Shown piece after piece: positions 1 to 11,659 of a stretch of DNA of 64,000 bases. The stretch spans positions 68,758,001 through 68,822,000 of the forward strand of contig OZ231126.1 of the NCBI GenBank assembly GCA_965153355.1, written 5' to 3'. A program made the translations under genes and the position numbers. Position 1 is the stretch's first letter. Every line of letters begins with the position of its first letter. The notes beneath the pieces are model-generated. The model had not been told where the DNA came from. It did no database searches and saw only the letters and a program-made list of their open reading frames with translations. This stretch comes from Flaccisagitta enflata (taxonomy: Eukaryota; Chaetognatha; Sagittoidea; Aphragmophora).

Positions 1-966
1 GTCTGATCTGTCTGTCCTTTGATCTGAGTTGGTTCAATTGTCTTTCGATGTTGGTCATCAAAACGTCATTTATGACTGTCTTTCTAATGTCTGCGTTATG
101 TTCATATGTCTTCCGCTGTTCGCCATCAATACAATATGGAAACAAAAGGAGAAGGAAGGGGGGGGGGTTAAATAACAATCAATAGCAATGAAAAACAAGA
201 ACCACGTTATCCTCTTCGTTTTTCTTTTTCTTTTGTCTCTTAGCTTTAATCTCAGACCTACGTAAAGGAGACAGTCAGACAGTATTGCAACAAAACTTAA
301 AAGATGCTCAAAGATAGAAGATAGCCAAGTACTTGGGTACCGCAAGTACGAAATTCCTTTAGTCACACAATGTAAGCTTTCCTACACGGCTGATCAAACC
401 GTTGGCTGGGGTACTTGGATAAGGAAACCCGTAAATTTACAGTCAGTTCCGGAATTTAAACAAAAACGTCCAAGTGTCTAAGGATTGGCAAGAAACTGTT
501 GTCTCATTAACGCCAAAATTAAATGACGGACATATCCCACAGTGACTGTTAACACAAACCAGAGCTGAGTTTGCAAGAAAAGGGTCCGTCTTAGTTAGGG
601 TTCAACAGTGTGTTACCGCAGGACTCAGTAGAATGAGTGATACTATACTTAGTGGTAGAATGATCCGCGGACGACGCCAAGAGTAGCTTCCTGATTTCGG
701 GACGGATCAAGATCTCCGTGGACTCAAACGGGAGCTATACCTGTCTATTAGACCTGTGCACAATATCAGAACGATATATTAAGTGGAAGTGTAAGACCAA
801 GGCGTGTTTGTGACAGGTGTGAGTGTCACCAATCGAGCCGCCGATTACACAGATTTCTCGCTGAATCGAACCTCAACGAGAGCATGTGAACGCAACTTTG
901 GCGGTTTTAGCTTGCAGTAAAATGGTGTTTTTTGAAAGTTTTGCTTTTGCAATGTCTTTCTTCTCC
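1..966. other. Noncoding DNA, nothing recognised
   Basis: No convincing coding sequence, terminal repeats or satellite is seen. A G-run lies near 159-168. The only open frame of note is an antisense one of about 98 codons with low-complexity composition, judged accidental. Confidence 0.5.
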
Positions 967-1097
967 TTTTTAGTTGCAACCACGCAAATCTTTAATAGGC
1001 TTTGTTCCTCCATCAGTTTGTCAGTCTGTCTGTGTCATTAATCCATCACGCTTGAGTTGAAGATGCAAAAAACGGGCATTTATGATGCTGTTGTTGG

Positions 1098-1176
<79 letters not shown>

Positions 1177-1246
1177 AGGTGGTGTTGGGGTGAGGCCTAG
1201 GGTTTGTTACCCCTGCCCACCCGTCACAATGATATTGTGACCCCAC
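967..1246 (-). repeat. Family A dispersed repeat, (GT)n-containing subtype
   Basis: Read on the minus strand, this copy runs from a GTCACAATATC-type block through a G/C-rich GGGTGGGCAGGGG segment to an end of the form GTTGCAACTAAAAA. Between these lie a (GT)n tract and the phrase found again at 8142-8190 (atgaatgcgcgttttttgc). Related copies are at 4161-4369 and 8136-8263. Function is unknown; it is a member of the superfamily described at 6003-6177. Confidence 0.6.
1099..1174. repeat. (GT)n microsatellite
   Basis: Uninterrupted GT dinucleotide tract of about 76 bp inside the family A copy. Confidence 0.97.
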
Positions 1247-1890
1247 GTTACCTCATCGTCTTTTTCTCCATCTTAGTCTTTTTTTCATCTCCTTTTTTCT
1301 TCTTTGTTGTCACCTTCTTCTTTTTCTTTTTAGTAGCGTGAATAGAGTTGGTATGTCTGTCTGTCGGTTGGTCTGTTGGCAGTCTTACTGAAATGTAGGC
1401 TTTTGATCTTAGATAAGACAAAGGTAACTACAGGGCATCTTATGTCATTGAGACCACCAATAATAAGTTGGTTTTGCTTTCTGAAAACGTAAAATTAGTC
1501 CGGAATGGCCATGGAAATCGACCTTACATGCTTCTTATCAGCCCTCTATTTAGCTGTATATCTCTTGAACCTAAATTCAACTTTTAAAAAAAGTTTTATC
1601 GCTGCAAAACAGTTATAACCTTTTGACCCGAATAAAGCCATATAATGCTAAAATCAAAGAGCGACGCCTCACTTACTACCTATGGGTAGTCCCTTGCAGG
1701 TGGGCAAGGGAAGTCATTCAAATGGGGCCAGGGCACTAAAAGATATGGACGGGGGCTACTAAGTGGGTTGGCAGGAGCAGTATTGCATCATTTCCACTAA
1801 TTTCGCATCTCCCAAAATTCCGTGTAATAACCCAACCTTCCCACCTTCCAACCTACAGGTAACCTCTTGTAAAGTTGCTTAGCATTAGTG
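1247..1890. other. Noncoding DNA with a decayed family A end
   Basis: At 1328-1385 a TTTTTAGTAGCG start followed by TCTGTCTGTCGGTTGGTC resembles the minus-strand end of family A, but it is degenerate. The rest shows nothing recognisable. Confidence 0.4.
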
Positions 1891-1924
1891 GAAAGAAAGA
1901 GAGAAAGAAAGAAAGAAAGAAAAA

Positions 1925-1960
<36 letters not shown>

Positions 1961-2062
1961 AGGAAAGAAAGAAAGAAAGAGAGAAAGAGAGAACAAGAGA
2001 AAGAGAGGAAGAGAGAAAGACAGACAACAAAAAAGCAGAGAGAGAAAGACAGAAAGAAAGTA
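1891..2062. repeat. (GAAA)n microsatellite
   Basis: Purine-only GAAA/GAGA tract of about 170 bp. Apparent Lys/Glu/Arg or Ser/Phe/Leu proteins in all its frames are artefacts of the repeat. Confidence 0.95.
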
Positions 2063-3119
2063 GGTCATGTTATATCCTATATATGCGTCTTGCTTCATAA
2101 GAATATGAAATGAACTTTTTGATTGAATGAATGAACGAAAATTATGATTGAATGAATGAATATTATGAATGAAAAAGTGAAAAAATGAATGAATGTGACT
2201 GATTGACTAAATGAACAAAAATGAATGTGGGAAGGCATGAGACGCAACAAGAATCAGGAACAATGTCAGAATTGGCTATTTTGCTTATCAAGTTCGCTTA
2301 AACGGCTCATTTGCATATTGTGATTTTCCTTATCTTTGACATACAGGCATACAGACTATGTATTTTTCATCTTTTTCTACCCCTTTATCGTAAATATATA
2401 ATATTTCATCTCCTGGTTGCTACAATTAATGTCATGGAAGTCCGTAGGCCAAAAGGAAGACAATAGAGGTTTTCTCGTAAATCCGGGGATCCCGCGAAAA
2501 GCCGCAAAAATTCGAGCAAAAATCAGCTTTTGACATGTCATCTTTAACTAAAAAGTAAATTTACTATTCGATGGAAATATTAGTTTTTCTTTCTTCTAAC
2601 ATCATCAGAAAGGACCAAAGGCGTCATAGCATATCGAGATAGCATGGTTACTCTCACAATGTAGGAGCAACGGCGCATACTATCATTGGTGACACGTACG
2701 GGAAAACGTCATGAATGACTTAAATATTTTTCGTAATGTTGTGTACATTGCGAAAATGAATTAAAAAGACGACATTGTACTCATGAAAAAAGTATTAACG
2801 TCATTGCAGTACAAAACATGGTCTAACATGACCTCTTTATGGGAACAATTGTCATAGCTTATATCCACTCATTTGTGACGTCTTTATTATGTTGCGCATC
2901 CCCTTCAAAAAGAGAGGGGCCCCCCCATCCTCTCTTTGTTGTTTCATGCGACTGCTATATTTCTTATACTCATAACTTTGCTTTGATTAAACTCAATTAA
3001 ACTTGTGAGGTACTCATTTCAGTTTTTTATTGTTGATTGGCTTGATATGTAGCAATAAAATATCATGAAGCTTACGGCTATATCGACCATTTTTAGTATT
3101 TTTCAAATGTGTAAATAGA
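2063..3119. other. AT-rich noncoding DNA with short TGAA repeats
   Basis: Imperfect TGAA/AATG tetranucleotides occupy about 2120-2225. The rest is AT-rich with no coding signal seen. Confidence 0.5.
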
Positions 3120-3206
3120 TACACCGTCTTCGGATCGGACTGTGAAATGCAAAGCCTTTATAGCTCCTAAACTACTTAGAAAAAAATCATGAAATTTTCA
3201 GTGAAT
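3120..3206 (+). repeat. Inverted repeat, left arm (partner 6636-6722)
   Basis: This block (acaccgtcttcggatcgg to gaaattttcagtgaat) recurs in reverse complement at 6636-6722 with roughly 85-90% identity by eye. The arms enclose about 3.4 kb. They may be two opposed copies of a dispersed repeat or the ends of an old element; no target duplication was identified. Confidence 0.65.
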
Positions 3207-4160
3207 ATTGATAACATGTGACGGTTTTTGCATGTCAAAGCTCATATCATAGTATAGAAAAGGTGAAGGGGAAAAAAATAATGGAAAAAAAAAACATTTT
3301 TAATCAAGATCAATTTTTCCCCATTTCCTTAGAAAGGATTTGCCTTTATCTGCTTGAAAGTGCTTTGCATTTCAACAAAAACTCTTGGATTTATTTTCAA
3401 TGACAGATGATAACTTATGTATCATCTATTTGCTGCATATTCTGAGAAAAAAACAGCACCTTCCAAAAAAAAACAGGTAAAAAAAGTGATTTTGCTTAAA
3501 AAATGGATAATCTTTCAATATTTTGTTTTCCCCTCACCTTTTTTATACTATGATCTGAGATTTTACATACAAAAACCGTCACATATTACCAAGGGGGACT
3601 TCGGCTTCCATTTCAGATTCTCCGTCCTGGTTGCCACTGATAAACAAACTTATCTTACGGTAGACTCAAATCTATTAATACCGTATTCACATTACTCTTT
3701 TTTTCAAACTCGAAGACCAATTAGCATGAATAGACTAAATGACAGTTTTTTTTCTTTCCGGACTTCATTGATCCATGCTTACTTTCGCATATTCATCCAC
3801 GTAAAAATAATGATTCCACTGATGCTTTCCACAACTCTTTATAGACTAAGGTCTCTCTTGAGAATGCAAAATCAAATTGACAACTTTATGCAAATTAACA
3901 TAATCTTATATTTTCATCGACGGTATCTATCTGGTAAAACAACAGAAATTCAAGGAAAGGCATATATAGATAACATTGTTCACTATGTTCATGATTTGAC
4001 TCTTCATAATCCATTTCGCCAGCAGGATTCCATAGCACCAACCAGCAGTTCCTCTTAATGTGATATTTCAGAAATCCAATATAAGTTCCTGTCAAGAAAA
4101 CATAAAGAAAGCGCTTCTATACACTGTAGCCGACAGTCGCGGGGCCTTGCTCTGAAGTGG
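3207..4160. other. AT-rich DNA with a 213-codon open frame of doubtful meaning
   Basis: A plus-strand open frame spans 3417-4058, starts with ATG, and is rich in Phe, Ile, Ser, Tyr and Lys as expected from AT-rich random sequence. No domain, motif or repeat was recognised and a 66-codon antisense frame overlaps it. Judged non-coding. Confidence 0.4.
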
Positions 4161-4520
4161 TAATGCAAACAAGTGATGCGGGGTCACAATAAAGTTGTGG
4201 ACGGGTGGGCAGGTACATACAACCCCATCCACACCCTTGCCCCATACACACTCACAAACCAATTCAAATGCAGCACCAAATAAGCACTTTTCAACTTGAT
4301 CATGATGTACCAATGGACAAACGAACTGACAAAGCCTTTTTAGAGTTGCCCGTCTGCAACTAAAAATGTAAGAGAAATAGATGGGAGAGGGAGCAAAAGA
4401 GAGAGAGAGAAACAAAGAGAGACAAAGAGACAAAGAGAGAGAGAGACCAAGAGAGACAGAGACCGACCGACCGACGGGCGGTCAAAGCGGGATGTACAGT
4501 CGCAAAGGCGAAGAAAAAGA
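4161..4520 (+). repeat. Family A dispersed repeat plus a second family A end
   Basis: A GGTCACAATA block and GGACGGGTGGGCAGG lead to a terminal hairpin AGTTGCCCGTCTGCAACT followed by AAAAA near 4349-4371. After a GA-rich stretch, a second end-like segment (GACCGACCGACCGACGGG, then a degenerate AGTCGC) lies at 4464-4505. Confidence 0.6.
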
Positions 4521-4539
4521 TTTATAGGACGGAAATTTT

Positions 4540-4915
4540 TTGAAGGAAAATGAAGTGTTTCTCCATACAATAATGAAGCTGGAATACTTTGGTGAACAAA
4601 TTGTTTCTAAAGACACTTTGTGCTTACATTTTTATCATATTCTGACTTAAAATGTAATTTGAACTATGCGATTCACATGAAAACTAGCAAGAAAATGAGG
4701 GTTTTTAGTGAATTTCTGCTTAAACTTTTTTTTCATTTTCTGAAGACGAAATTCTAAAAAAGCCAAACACAGGGAAATTTTGCATTTTGCAAAACAGTTC
4801 TCTCTGTAATCGATGTAAGTAGAGAACTATGTTCTTTGATTTTTCTTTTTTTTATTTCCTATGCAAATTTAGAATTTTGACCAGCCCCCTGTTAGTAACC
4901 AATAATAAAATAAGT
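4540..4915 (+). repeat. Dispersed repeat, inverted partner at 31050-31420
   Basis: The segment around 4675-4915 (tagcaagaaaatgagg to ccccctgttagtaacc) matches the reverse complement of 31050-31275 with many substitutions, and similarity seems to continue outward. It is an old interspersed repeat with no coding evidence. Confidence 0.55.
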
Positions 4916-4920
4916 ACAAA

Positions 4921-5316
4921 TTTTTTAAAACAATTTTTTGGGTAACATTAGGCTAAACTTGGTCCTCTTTCTAAATCAATGCAAATCTTTCCTTTAGACA
5001 GAATGTCTAATGTCTAATGTCTAATGTCTGTCATTTCAATCACTTTCATTCACATCTTTTTGCATTTTAATTTCTACATTTTTTTCTATTTTAACCTTCT
5101 TTGAAACACATATGGTGCCCTCGGAGGGAAGCCGTCTTCGCGATTGTATCTAAAGATGAATGTGGGTATCATTTATTGTTACTAATTCACCTGATGAGAT
5201 ATGCCGCATAACTGGACTGACTCAAAACCAAGCTGACACGTATTTTCGTTGTGTCTGCTCATCTTCTACCGAAACTGTCTTCATAAAGATTCCGACGAAT
5301 GTTTCCTCCACCTTTC

Positions 5317-5320
<4 letters not shown>
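4921..5320. other. AT-rich noncoding DNA
   Basis: A short TGTCTAA repeat lies at about 5003-5032. Nothing else recognised. Confidence 0.45.
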
Positions 5321-5388
<68 letters not shown>

Positions 5389-5389
5389 T
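5321..5389. repeat. (GA)n microsatellite
   Basis: GA dinucleotide tract of about 69 bp. Confidence 0.96.
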
Positions 5390-6002
5390 TAAGAATGAAC
5401 CGGCATGCCCTTTTTGAGCTTACATCACATGCATTGTTACTTAAACAGAGTAATTTAAATACGTACACAAAATTTTGATTGATGAACCTGGTTGGCGTGG
5501 TGGCCGCAAGGATATCCTTTTCAAATTGAAGCCTTTTCAGTGGAAAAAGTTGGAAGCGGTGTGTTTCATCTTTGGCGATAGGAAGTTTATCATTGGCTTC
5601 CACTAATCAGAGGGAAATAAGGTTATCATGATTTTTTTGAAATTTTTTGAATTCTCGAATATCCCTGAAAAAGTTTCCATCCTTGTGACTCAATCAGATT
5701 GTTTCTCAGGGTGCTCGTTTCATTTTACACATGCACACCTAAGAATGACTTATGATACCATAAAACGAACAACAACAACAACTCTGGCCCCTTTCATCAC
5801 TGCCCCTGCCCACCCATCCACGACTAAGATTTACACTTTTTTCTAATAAAAACCAAGTTTGTAAGAACGTGCTTAAAACTTTGAAAGGATTCATTTTTTT
5901 AATAATTTAAGAACATAAGGCTTAAAAATGTTTAAGCGTTGAAACTGTCTAGAATTTAAGAACATTGAAGGCTTGCCCAAAAAATAACGTTCTTATAAAA
6001 AA
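5390..6002. other. Noncoding DNA with a family A fragment
   Basis: About 5785-5845 contains a TGCCCCTGCCCACCC segment, typical of the 5' half of minus-strand family A copies. The rest shows nothing. Confidence 0.4.
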
Positions 6003-6177
6003 ACAAGGCCGGATACACGGCCATCAGTTGCGGACAGGTGGGCAGGGGCGGAAATGCGCGTTTTCCCACTTTTCGACTCGATGGTTACGGACCGACGGAC
6101 GGACCGACGGACAGACGGACGGACCGACGGACGGACGGACAAAGCCTCTTATAGAGTTGCGTGTCCGCAACTAAAAA
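6003..6177 (+). repeat. Family A dispersed repeat, representative copy
   Basis: The copy begins ACAAGGCCGGATACACGGCC, in which GGCCG and CGGCC can pair around a GATACA loop. A block AGTTGCGGAC (6026-6035) and GGTGGGCAGGGGC follow, then a GGAC/GACG tetranucleotide tract (6089-6140). The end is ATAGAGTTGCGTGTCCGCAACTAAAAA-like: AGTTGCG and CGCAACT pair (6155-6172) and GTCCGCAACT is the exact reverse complement of the 5' block. The unit is about 175 bp with no open frame of note. I do not recognise it as a named family; it looks like a non-autonomous mobile element with structured ends. Confidence 0.75.
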
Positions 6178-6635
6178 GTGTACCGTTTTCGGGCTTAGTT
6201 AAACACCTCCTCGGTCACGTCCTAAAATGGGGAATTTACTATTGGTTTTCAGCAAAATATCCAATTTTTCATTTGTCGCATTTCTAACCTAATAATTCTT
6301 AACATTTCAAGCATCCAGTACATTCCTATCCTCATATACCTGTCAGTTTTCCCATTTCTTGCTTCTTCGTTATCCTTGATGACCGTATTTGACGGCCGTC
6401 CGCGCTGCCTACCGACGACACGATCGTTGTGGAAATTCCTCTTAATATATACTTTACAGGCCATTATGTTTCATCCGTGAGTGCCCCGCGGTAGCTTCGC
6501 ACAAATTTTATTTTTATTTTTTCTTCTGTATTTCCCTCCGGAAACGGAAATCGAGTTCAGCCTATCGGTGTAAAACGCCTAACAGCTCAATTTAAACTCA
6601 CGTTGAATTCTGGATTCAGTTTTTTGGGATGTAAC
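6178..6635. other. Noncoding DNA, nothing recognised
   Basis: No repeat or coding signal seen by eye. Confidence 0.4.
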
Positions 6636-6722
6636 ATTCACTGAAAATTTCATGACTTTTTTTCTAGTGGTTTAGAAGCTATAAAGGTTTTCCATTTCAC
6701 AGTCCGATCCGAAGACGGTGTA
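6636..6722 (-). repeat. Inverted repeat, right arm (partner 3120-3206)
   Basis: Reverse-complement match to 3120-3206, running from attcactgaaaatttcatg to gatccgaagacggtgta. Confidence 0.65.
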
Positions 6723-7217
6723 CTGACTGTTTTCATCAATCTATACAGCCATTTTTTAAGAAGGCCTATCGATCATGAGATTTTTTTACAGGGGGACCTT
6801 AACAGGGCCTAGTATACTGCCTGAAAGCGGCAAAGTCGTCCCTCTACTGACAGCCTGGGATAAACCTCGTCTTTCAGGTCGAGCCCTACTAGAAAATTTT
6901 TTTTTGATAAAAAGGTGTGTCACCCCTTTACTAAAGGGATGAAAAAAGTTTCATATCCTTGTAGGGCTGGGGTCAATTTTTGTTTTCTACTTTTTTGTTC
7001 TGTACACGTTAAGACTAAAATCAGGATATGTATTGCAATAGTAAGCGTCACGAAAGTTATGAAACTAGCCCAGCTCATGATCCACTGTTTATTGACAATT
7101 TTTTCATGATTCATAAGTGGAGCGAACATAAAATGTTGGTGTAAAATTATCTGTTGCTGACATCTTCCCCTTCTATCACTTCCTGACTAGCTCTAATTTC
7201 TTTTCTTTTTCTCGATT
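6723..7217. other. Noncoding DNA, nothing recognised
   Basis: Short open frames on both strands at 6915-7129 have no features. No repeat identified. Confidence 0.4.
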
Positions 7218-7370
7218 TTTTTAGTCGCGGACAAGCGACTCTATAAGAGGCTTTGTCCGTCCGTCCGTTGGTCGGTCGGTCGGTCGGTCGGTCCGTTGGT
7301 GAGCACGAGTCGAAAAGTCCGCCCCTGCCCACCCGTCCGCGACTGGTATTGGCCGTGTATCCGGCCTTGT
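7218..7370 (-). repeat. Family A dispersed repeat
   Basis: Minus-strand copy: ACAAGGCCGGATACACGGCC start, block AGTCGCGGAC, a GACC-type tetranucleotide tract, and an end containing GTCCGCGACT followed by AAAAAA. The end is the reverse complement of the 5' block. Confidence 0.8.
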
Positions 7371-7501
7371 CTTTCGTCAAGAGTATTTTTTCAGTTTCTG
7401 TTAGATATCAAGCAATATTTCGTTCATTTGAACAAATGAACTGTTGGACTACGATGCGTTTGGGCGTGAAAATGCGTCAGGGCCAACGTCGATGCTAGGA
7501 G

Positions 7502-7662
<161 letters not shown>

Positions 7663-7949
7663 TGTCCGATGTCCTGATAAAGTAACAGATCAATTGACGA
7701 AGTGAAAAATAACTGCTTTGATGAAATACTCAAAAGGTGCCTTTGCAAGAGGCTGGAGTGTTAGAAGGCTTCCCTGTGGATCGAATCTTGCTGACGCAGA
7801 TACGGAGGGCAAGAAGGGCTTATGCCATGAACAAGTGAATATTGCCAAAAAAGGTGAATAATAAAGAGAGAGTTGTTTGGACAGTGAAATCATTTTTTTC
7901 CATATTCCGTGTTCTCAAAATTCATGTGTTATCAGCATCACCCCAAACA

Positions 7950-8263
<314 letters not shown>

Positions 8264-8460
8264 AAAGTATTTCAATGAGTGGTAAATAAGTAGTTTTGTT
8301 TTCTAAGTTCTCTTCTTCTCATAAACATTTATTTCTGGAACAGGCCGCTATAAGAAAAAAATCCGCGAAAACGACTACGAAAAGAAGAAAAGGGTACTAA
8401 ATACCGGACTTCTGGCTGGTTGCCCTTTGACTACGCCGTCGCAGACGCTAATTTCTATCT

Positions 8461-8655
8461 TTTTTTACTCGCGTGCACGCGACTCTACACCCCGCTTTGT
8501 CCGTCGGTCGGTCGGTCGGTTGGTCCGTCACATTTTACTTTTTTTATGATTTTTTATTTTTGGACCTCACTGCTCCTGCCCAAATGGTCTAGTGACCTCA
8601 AATATGGCCCCTGCCCACCCGCACGCGACTTCGGTAGCCGTGTATCCGGCCTTGT
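8461..8655 (-). repeat. Family A dispersed repeat, long-core subtype
   Basis: Minus-strand copy, about 195 bp: ACAAGGCCGGATACACGGC start, AAGTCGCGTGCGGGTGGGC block, a GAGGTCACTAGACCATTTGG core, AGTAAAATGTGACGG, a GACC tract, AAAGCGGGGTGTAGAGTCGC and a terminal hairpin. This subtype recurs at 13877, 30698, 46531, 49799, 53777, 54070 and 60702. Confidence 0.8.
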
Positions 8656-8815
8656 TTAAGAGTAATTTTGAAATGTTTCTTTGTAATTATGAAATCATGT
8701 AATATACTGACTATGTTTAATAGTGAAAAATCTAGATTGAAACAGTTGCCCTGGCCCAGGCTTGTTCATGCTAAACCCGTGGCTGTAAATGTACAGTCTG
8801 ATGTTTAGGAAAACC

Positions 8816-9068
8816 CAAACACACGCGCACATGCGCACATGCACACACAAACGCACATGCACACCCACACATGTTTACATGCATGTACACACACTTATGT
8901 ACACACACACATATACACACACACACAGGTAAACGCACACACACATGTACACACACACATGTACACATACACACACAAACACATGTTCACACACATGTAC
9001 ACACACACACACATAAACACACACACACACACAAGTATACACACACACATGTACACACACACACACAT

Positions 9069-9143
<75 letters not shown>
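8816..9143. repeat. Compound (CA)n / ACATGTAC-rich satellite
   Basis: An irregular CA-rich tract with repeated palindromic CATGTACACACA units passes into pure (CA)n from about 9070. Confidence 0.95.
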
Positions 9144-9148
<5 letters not shown>

Positions 9149-9211
9149 CATGGTTGGTTGATAGATAGATTGATAGAAAGAGTGATGATATACTAATAGG
9201 TTAGTGGAAGC

Positions 9212-9478
9212 CATGATGCATCGTCGCTGCTGGTCCAGCCTGAGCGCCTGAATGGCCTCCTATATCACTGCTCCTACCCACCCGCAAGCCTCAATTTCGA
9301 TCACATGCTAAATGACTCTATGAGCCACTTTTTGGTCTGCCCGTTGGTTGGTTGGTTCGTCAGTCAGTCTCATTTGTCATTTTCAACATTTTTCGCATCG
9401 CCGCTACAACCAGAATGCTTGAATGTTCTTGCGCATCACTGATCCTACCCACCCGTGACTAAAATTGCCGTGTTTCAA
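9212..9478 (-). repeat. Decayed family A-like repeats
   Basis: Two CTCCTACCCACCCG segments and a GGTTGGTTGGTTCGTCAGTC tetranucleotide tract show family A organisation, but the terminal hairpins are eroded. Confidence 0.45.
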
Positions 9479-10779
9479 TTTTTTTTCTTTTTTTTTTTTT
9501 TTGCTCCTCCAAGCCAGTGACCCCGAAAAACTTACTTGAGGTTTTTTGACGAACTTAATGTTCATGCAAAGGTAAATGGGCACAGATTTGGAATCAGCTC
9601 AACCAGGGCTATCTGCTAAATTTTTTGTGCGCGATTTAAAAAATTTCTATAGGCCATCTTAAGAAAAAGAAAAAATGGTAATAACATTTTTGGTCTTATT
9701 TTTCATGAGGATTCCAAAACTGGTCTCAGAATTGTGTTTTACCGAGTTTTGATTTTTGACCTCTCGAGAGGTCAGATCGGGGTTGTTTTTGACCTTTGAC
9801 CCCAATTTTGACCCACTTAGAATGATAAATACAAAAAAAGAAGACTACTTTCTTATGCTACTTTTTTGAGAGGAATCCAAATCTGCAATCAGAATTTAAT
9901 TTTGACCACTTTGAAATTTTGACCCCTTTTGGGGGATCATACTTGACCCCCTGACCTTTGACCCCCTTGGTCTTACACTTCCCGAATATTTTTTGTGATG
10001 ATATACACATGAAATTGAAGCTTAGGAACAGTGCTTGAGATTGATACAACGGAGAAGTGCCAAATTTGAAAAATACTCTCATAATCAAGAGACGTGTCCT
10101 ATGAATGCCACAGAAAAGACGGCTCGGGATACGCCTTAACTCCTTGGGAAAAAGAAAGTAAAGATTAGCAGGGACAAAACCTAACTAAAACCGGTAAGAT
10201 GCACCAACTGAAATGTGCTCAAAATGCGGTAAGAAATAATCAACAGATCCAGGCCAATATTTGGCTCCAAAGCCTGTAGAGGCTCAAATGGCCTAGCCTA
10301 TTAGGCCAAGTTCATCAACAGGCAATCAGGCCAGGTATACTTAACTTATAGCTCGGTTCTCCAAAGGGCATAGATCCCAGATGAATGAAATAATGATGAC
10401 TAGCTCCTTTAATAAGGAGTCCATCTCCAAAGCAGTAGCAACCAGTAGAACAGCATTGGATGAACTAATATGGATGATATGGATAAAATTTGTGACCAAA
10501 TCATAGGAGAATTCTCAGAACACTTGTTGCTTAGGTGAAGCTTATATTGTCTTAGTCCTAGCCATATTCTTTTTTTTTCAAGATCATTTTTTTCTTGATT
10601 GAAAACTAGAAAAGTCTGTCACTCGTTAGGCTGAGAAGAGAAAAAAATACTCTACTGGAATCTTTATTGGAGAACCCATTCAGACAAGTATTTTGACCAG
10701 CCAAAGCAGGAAAAGAAATTAATCAAAGGTAAATAAAACAATTTAAAGAGTGAGGTTCATTATTTCAGATGTGAAGATT
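9479..10779. other. Noncoding DNA with repeated TGACCTTTGACC motifs
   Basis: Between about 9765 and 9975 the phrases TTTGACC and GACCTTTGACC recur several times. In form they resemble direct repeats of nuclear-receptor half sites, but they are as likely a decayed short tandem repeat. No coding signal is seen in the rest. Confidence 0.35.
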
Positions 10780-11110
10780 TTTTTATGCTCTGACTGATTC
10801 TGGAAAAACTTTTAATCAATATGACCCTCAAAACTTTTGGGAGACTGTAGAAGCAGTTGCTAAAAAGTGAATTTTCTTGCCAATTTGGTTACTTCGGTCA
10901 CAAACTTTTGGTGCTTCCGAGCGAGAAAAAGACAAAGAATCCATGAGCAAATTAAACTACAGCTCAAGAGCTAACCAGTGGTGCAATCAACATGTCAATA
11001 TGTTGAAGCATATAGATTTAGCAGAGCTTCAAAGATGAGTGGGTATAATAATATGAAATTCTTTGGTAATTTTGGTCACTTTGGGCTCAAAATTGCGCCA
11101 CTTAACTTTG
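10780..11110 (+). repeat. Dispersed repeat related to 29645-30257
   Basis: Runs from gctctgactgattctgg through agcatatagatttagcag to ttggtcactttgggctc. The same order of phrases occurs at 29680-29945 and, inverted, at 29974-30230, with part at 29390-29560. No coding potential seen. Confidence 0.7.
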
Positions 11111-11287
11111 CTAGGACTCCACAATCCACATTGGGCCTCCTATCCGTTAGTGATTAGTAAATCCAACTGACGCACTGTCCGTCCATAGCGCTCGAGTCAA
11201 AAACGTTTGTAGACTTATATATCTGGCATCGCGCATGGCTAGGTATTGTATCTCCCTTGTGCTGGTAAGCCGTAGTTGTCCCTGATT

Positions 11288-11527
11288 GGGCGTGTTTCTA
11301 GTGTCGACGAAAAACGCGTTTATTCACGTCAAACGCTTTAACAGCGTGAACCCATACTCATGAATTTCGACCGTTCCGAAAGCGAGAGAGCGAGCACGTG
11401 AATAGAGCGTAGCGCTGTGGAGCAAGTGAGCAGAGTGAGCGGTGCGAGCGAACGAACATAGCGAGCGACCGAGTGGTCCGTTAGAAACGCAATTGTCTCG
11501 TGTTTAAACAGGCGCACAGTCCACCCC
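11288..11527 (+). mobile_element. GGGCGTGTTTCTAGT MITE, copy 1
   Basis: Begins GGGCGTGTTTCTAGTG, carries AAAACGCGTTT and the serial GAGCGAGC/GTGAGCG tracts of the family, but its 3' end is degenerate. The best copies are at 21690-21956 and 49093-49354, where the 3' end is close to the reverse complement of the start. Confidence 0.7.
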
Positions 11528-11659
11528 CGCGCCTTATTTCCTCCATACAGCAACTGCGCTCACACAATTGATTTGACACTTACACGACTTTGGCTAATGA
11601 AAATCGACCGAGTTGATTTATTTGCAGTTTCGTGGTTTTGAGGAATGGCATTTGGCGGA

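Noticed and set aside
1797-2100. Lys/Glu and Ser/Phe/Leu frames over a GAAA tract
   Set aside because: Microsatellite translation, open in several frames and both strands.
3417-4058. 213-codon plus-strand open frame
   Set aside because: AT-rich, Phe/Ile/Ser/Tyr-biased, no motif, antisense frame overlapping. Length is within what AT-rich DNA with few stops can give by chance.
6003-6177. Family A as a Helitron remnant or tRNA-derived SINE
   Set aside because: A terminal hairpin exists, but a clear TC start, CTRR end and A/T insertion site are not seen; no convincing A/B box promoter pair was found either. Left unclassified.
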